From: Spirochaetaceae bacterium
GTDB lineage: Bacteria; Spirochaetota; Spirochaetia; Treponematales; Breznakiellaceae
Length of the DNA stretch: 7,616 nt
Assembly: GCA_031268255.1 (NCBI GenBank)
Contig: JAIRXO010000080.1
Span: 1 to 7,616 of the forward strand
Reading direction: 5' to 3'
This document shows positions 6,009-7,616 of the stretch, piece after piece. Positions within the stretch are counted from its first letter, which is position 1. Each line of letters begins with the position of its first letter. The position numbers were made by a program, and so were the translations under genes. The notes below the pieces were generated by a model. It worked only from the letters and a program-made list of their open reading frames with translations. It made no database searches and had not been told where the DNA came from.

Positions 6009-6635
6009 ATGCGGGGCATCGCGTTTATAGGAGGCGAAGGACCTCCGCCTGAAATCAGCGGAAAACTCGCCGGAGAAGCCCGGATCATAGCCGCCGCCGA
6101 TTCGGGGCTCATGGCGGCCGAGGAGGCGGGACTCCGCCCTGACTGGATAACCGGCGACATGGATTCCCTTGACACCATGGCCAGGCTCGAAAAATATCCT
6201 CCCGGCAGGGTTATACGCCATCCCCGTGACAAGGACTACACCGACACCGAACTTGTGCTGGAACTGCTGTGGGGATGCGGCTGCGACGAAGTCTGGCTCA
6301 TAGGCGGGGGAGGGGGGAGACTCGCCCACCTCCTTGCCATACGCTCCCTTTTTGAAAGGGAAAAAAGCCCCTCCCGCTGGATCACCGCACGAGAGGACAG
6401 TTTTTGCCTGGATTCTTCCTCGAAGGAATTTATCCAGCCCCCCCGGACCGTGGTCTCGGTATTTCCCCTTGGAAACGGCCCCTGGAAGATTTCCAGCCGG
6501 GGACTCAAGTGGCCCCTCGGCCAGGTCCAATGGAACAGGGGTTTTGCCGGCATAAGCAACGAAACCCCGCAGGGCCGCTTTGACGTTTCCGCAAGCGAAG
6601 GCCGTTTTCTTGTGATGCTGGAATGTACCCCTTGA
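6009..6635 (+). CDS. thiN: Thiamine pyrophosphokinase
   Basis: 208 residues from the ATG at 6009, within the usual 200-220. It would transfer pyrophosphate from ATP to thiamine to make thiamine diphosphate. Family blocks appear in order: AADSG (29-33), WITGDMDS (46-53, for the usual GDFDS), RDKDYTDTEL (73-82), GGGGGRLAHLL (99-109), then the C-terminal thiamine-binding sheet with SSRGLKWPL, GFAGISNE and SEGRFLVML. The usual GRxDH motif reads GRLAH here: Ala106 (GCC) replaces the expected Asp, while the His is kept. The frame is open back to 5910, but GGAGG (5999-6003) 5 nt before 6009 and the start of homology fix the start; a longer version would overlap cca. Its presence suggests thiamine salvage. 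Confidence 0.88.
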   Translation: MRGIAFIGGEGPPPEISGKLAGEARIIAAADSGLMAAEEAGLRPDWITGDMDSLDTMARLEKYPPGRVIRHPRDKDYTDTELVLELLWGCGCDEVWLIGGGGGRLAHLLAIRSLFEREKSPSRWITAREDSFCLDSSSKEFIQPPRTVVSVFPLGNGPWKISSRGLKWPLGQVQWNRGFAGISNETPQGRFDVSASEGRFLVMLECTP

Positions 6636-6776
6636 TACCGGAAAGATGATACGTTAGGTGAAATTATTTTTATAGAACTATATTTTTTTTAATTAGCCAC
6701 ATGATTTCTATTGCTTTTTTTATTGAGATATGTTATACAAAGACAAATATAAGTATCCCAAGACATAGGAGGCGCA
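6636..6776. other. AT-rich intergenic region
   Basis: This 141-nt gap is strikingly AT-rich against its GC-rich surroundings, especially 6655-6760. It holds a short dyad TATAGAACTATA (6671-6682) followed by eight T (6683-6690), which could be a feeble thiN terminator but has only A-T/G-C stem pairs of four to five. The right half carries the promoter of the next gene. Confidence 0.5.
6711..6739 (+). promoter_or_regulatory. Candidate promoter of the PPOX-family gene
   Basis: TTGCTT (6711-6716), a 17-bp spacer and TATACA (6734-6739) preceded by TG at 6731-6732 form an extended -10 type promoter inside an AT-rich stretch. An alternative is TTGAGA (6723-6728) with TATAAG (6748-6753) at a 19-bp spacing. 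One of the two probably drives the gene at 6777. Confidence 0.45.
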
Positions 6777-7169
6777 ATGAAAGAAGTGTATGATTTCCTT
6801 AAAAAATGCCAGACCTATTATCTGGCTACAGCGGAAGGCGGCCAGCCGAGGGTGCGTCCCTTTGGTACGGTTGATATTTTTGAAGGGAAACTTTATATCC
6901 AGACAGGAAAAAGCAAAAATGTTTCCAGGCAAATAAAAGAAAATCCCAAAATCGAGATTTGCGCCTTTGACGGCGGCGCGTGGGTCCGCATACAGGCCGC
7001 CGCCGTTGAAGATGAACGCCTCGAAGTACAACAGCATATCCTGGACGCATATCCCATGCTGAAAGACCGGTATTCACCCGGTGACGGCAATACCCAGGCG
7101 CTGTACCTTAAAGACGCCGTTGCCAGATTTGAATCATTGGGCGGCGAACCCAGAGTGATCAAATTTTAA
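6777..7169 (+). CDS. Pyridoxamine 5'-phosphate oxidase-superfamily protein
   Basis: 130 residues. The order of a helix (EVYDFLKKC), a strand with YYLATAEGGQPRVRPFGTVDIFEGKLYIQTGKSKNV (split-barrel FMN-binding core, residues about 14-49), then NPKIEICAFDGGAWVRIQAAAV is that of small split-barrel flavoproteins of the PPOX/NimC type. Such proteins usually bind FMN or a related flavin as dimers; the substrate cannot be told from sequence, and it is not the PdxH enzyme of vitamin B6 synthesis, which is longer. AGGAGG at 6767-6772 gives a strong ribosome binding site 4 nt before the ATG. It appears monocistronic, with its own AT-rich promoter region, and converges on the tRNA genes. Its codons are more A/T-rich than those of thiN and cca, which may mean recent acquisition. 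Confidence 0.86.
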   Translation: MKEVYDFLKKCQTYYLATAEGGQPRVRPFGTVDIFEGKLYIQTGKSKNVSRQIKENPKIEICAFDGGAWVRIQAAAVEDERLEVQQHILDAYPMLKDRYSPGDGNTQALYLKDAVARFESLGGEPRVIKF

Positions 7170-7170
7170 C

Positions 7171-7203
7171 AAAAACTTCTTTACCCCGCGAAGCCTGAGT
7201 AAA
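7171..7203. terminator. Possible bidirectional terminator between PPOX gene and tRNA-Arg
   Basis: TTTACCC (7180-7186) pairs with GAGTAAA (7197-7203), including one G-T wobble; the loop holds GCGAAGC (7188-7194), itself able to close as GC(GAA)GC. On the minus strand the stem is followed, after GAAG, by five T (7175-7171), suiting termination of the tRNA transcript; on the plus strand only a T-rich CTTTCTATTCT follows. Confidence 0.42.
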
Positions 7204-7213
7204 CTTTCTATTC

Positions 7214-7287
7214 TGCGTCCGGCAGGACTCGAACCTGCTGCCTACGGATTCGAAGTCCGTCGCTCTATCCACGTGAGCTACGAACGC
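7214..7287 (-). tRNA. tRNA-Arg (anticodon TCG)
   Basis: A full cloverleaf of 74 nt reads on the minus strand. Acceptor GCGTTCG (7287-7281) pairs with CGGACGC (7221-7215), with one G-U; D arm GCTC/GAGC; anticodon stem ACGGA/TCCGT with loop CTTCGAA, anticodon TCG at 7253-7251; T arm GCAGG-TTCGAGT-CCTGC. The discriminator is A (7214) and the following bases are GAA, so CCA is not encoded. It decodes CGA and other CGN arginine codons by wobble or modification. It lies 5 nt after tRNA-His and is probably cotranscribed. Confidence 0.96.
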
Positions 7288-7292
7288 CTTTG

Positions 7293-7365
7293 GGCGGATG
7301 ACGGGGCTCGAACCCGCGACGACCAGATCCACAATCTGGGACTCTACCGCTGAGCTACATCCACC
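7293..7365 (-). tRNA. tRNA-His (anticodon GTG)
   Basis: Acceptor GTGGATG (7364-7358) pairs with CATCCGC (7300-7294); anticodon stem CCAGA/TCTGG with loop TTGTGGA, anticodon GTG at 7332-7330; T arm GCGGG-TTCGAGC-CCCGT. The hallmarks of tRNA-His are present: an extra G at -1 (7365) facing discriminator C73 (7293). The next bases are C-A-A, so a complete CCA is not encoded. It is the first of two tandem minus-strand tRNAs. Confidence 0.97.
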
Positions 7366-7376
7366 GCGTACCTTTC

Positions 7377-7406
7377 ACTATGCCTTAAAATCCCATCCTG
7401 TGTCAA
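7377..7406 (-). promoter_or_regulatory. Promoter of the tRNA-His/tRNA-Arg operon
   Basis: On the minus strand a perfect -35 TTGACA (7406-7401) is followed after 18 bp by CATAGT (7382-7377), 4 of 6 to the -10 consensus. The predicted start lies about 6 nt before the G-1 of tRNA-His, as expected for a short tRNA leader. Confidence 0.6.
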
Positions 7407-7616
7407 TACTCCAGGAGGGGGAGCACAGCGCAAGCCAAATCCGGGAAGCGCGCGGACCGCTGTCTTTCCGGCGGCGGAAGCGAATCGCCCGTCCGTCCGC
7501 TGGCCGCTTCGCGTCCAAAGCTCCCGGACAGGCTGGATTCGCCCCTGCCGCCGTATAAAACGGACTCAATGCGCGCTTCCCGTATTGGTTTTTCCTGTCC
7601 CCGCATCTTCTACGCG
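7407..7616. other. Right-edge region without a convincing gene
   Basis: Apart from the inverted repeat I see no supported gene here. Open frames exist on both strands (for example a 67-codon minus-strand frame from 7606), but they lack a Shine-Dalgarno, are Arg/Pro/Ser-rich, and overlap the palindrome, which keeps frames open by its GC-rich composition. Confidence 0.5.
7425..7598. repeat. Long imperfect inverted repeat with central bubble, possible structured RNA
   Basis: Nested complementary arms run toward a centre at about 7510. From outside in: ACAG/CTGT (7425-7428 with 7595-7598); AAGCC and AAT with ATTGGTTT (7432-7440 with 7584-7591, one bulge); a perfect 12-bp arm (7442-7453 with 7571-7582); an unpaired bubble of 15 and 17 nt (7454-7468 and 7554-7570); CGGCGGCGG (7469-7477 with 7545-7553, one wobble); GCGAATC (7480-7486 with 7536-7542); GCC (7487-7489 with 7531-7533); GTCCG (7491-7495 with 7525-7529); and an apical CGC-TTC-GCG. 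This is far more pairing than chance allows. Overall it is a rod with a closing stem, a central bubble and a terminal stem, like 6S RNA in outline. No primary-sequence match to 6S is claimed, and the strand is undecided. A palindromic mobile repeat is the main alternative. Confidence 0.6.

Noticed and set aside
6671..6690. A short dyad followed by eight T after thiN as an intrinsic terminator
   Set aside because: The stem is only four to five mostly A-T pairs with a tiny loop, too weak to call as a terminator.
6640..7213. A tRNA-flanked integrated element ending at tRNA-Arg
   Set aside because: I looked for a second copy of the tRNA-Arg 3' end as an attachment repeat and saw none; no integrase is present.
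7298..7558. An 86-codon plus-strand frame beginning MTGLEPATTRSTIWDS
   Set aside because: It starts inside the antisense of tRNA-His; this kind of tRNA-derived peptide is a common annotation artefact, and the rest lies in the inverted repeat with no ribosome binding site.
7403..7606. A 67-codon minus-strand frame upstream of the tRNAs
   Set aside because: No Shine-Dalgarno, no recognisable domain, its stop lies within the tRNA promoter -35, and it coincides with the palindrome.

Overview
The window looks like chromosomal DNA from a spirochaete of the Treponema group. The order rpmF-acpP-rnc, lipoproteins with Treponema-style lipoboxes, a HEAT-repeat exported protein and a separate thiamine pyrophosphokinase all point that way. 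This is inferred from gene content; no database search was possible. The DNA is visibly GC-rich in genes, with one sharply AT-rich gap at about 6655-6760.

Left part (1-2531, minus strand): three envelope or periplasmic genes read leftward: a proline-rich lipoprotein (1965-2531), an exported HEAT-repeat protein (1139-1888) and a DUF362-family lipoprotein (1-1135, C-terminus cut by the window edge). The first has a near-consensus promoter that would give an almost leaderless mRNA. The last two are only 3 nt apart. The gap between the first two carries overlapping TGTCCA/TGGACA dyads.

Middle part (2675-4501, plus strand): coaD (coenzyme A synthesis), then rpmF-acpP-rnc behind their own TTGACA promoter. 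CoaD makes the dephospho-CoA needed for CoA, and CoA supplies the phosphopantetheine arm that ACP needs, so coaD and acpP are linked in function. Ribosomal protein L32, ACP and RNase III form the common ribosome/lipid/RNA-processing cluster. The minus-strand cca gene (4553-5926, CCA-adding enzyme) converges on rnc. A divergent promoter region (5927-6008) separates cca from thiN (6009-6635).

Right part: an AT-rich promoter region leads to a small flavin-fold protein of the pyridoxamine-phosphate-oxidase superfamily (6777-7169). Converging on it are two tandem minus-strand tRNA genes, tRNA-His(GTG) then tRNA-Arg(TCG). Neither encodes a complete 3' CCA, so both depend on the cca product. Upstream of them, at the right edge (about 7425-7598), lies a very long imperfect inverted repeat with a central bubble. 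It is the most unusual structure in the window: possibly a structured RNA with 6S-like architecture, or a palindromic repeat element.
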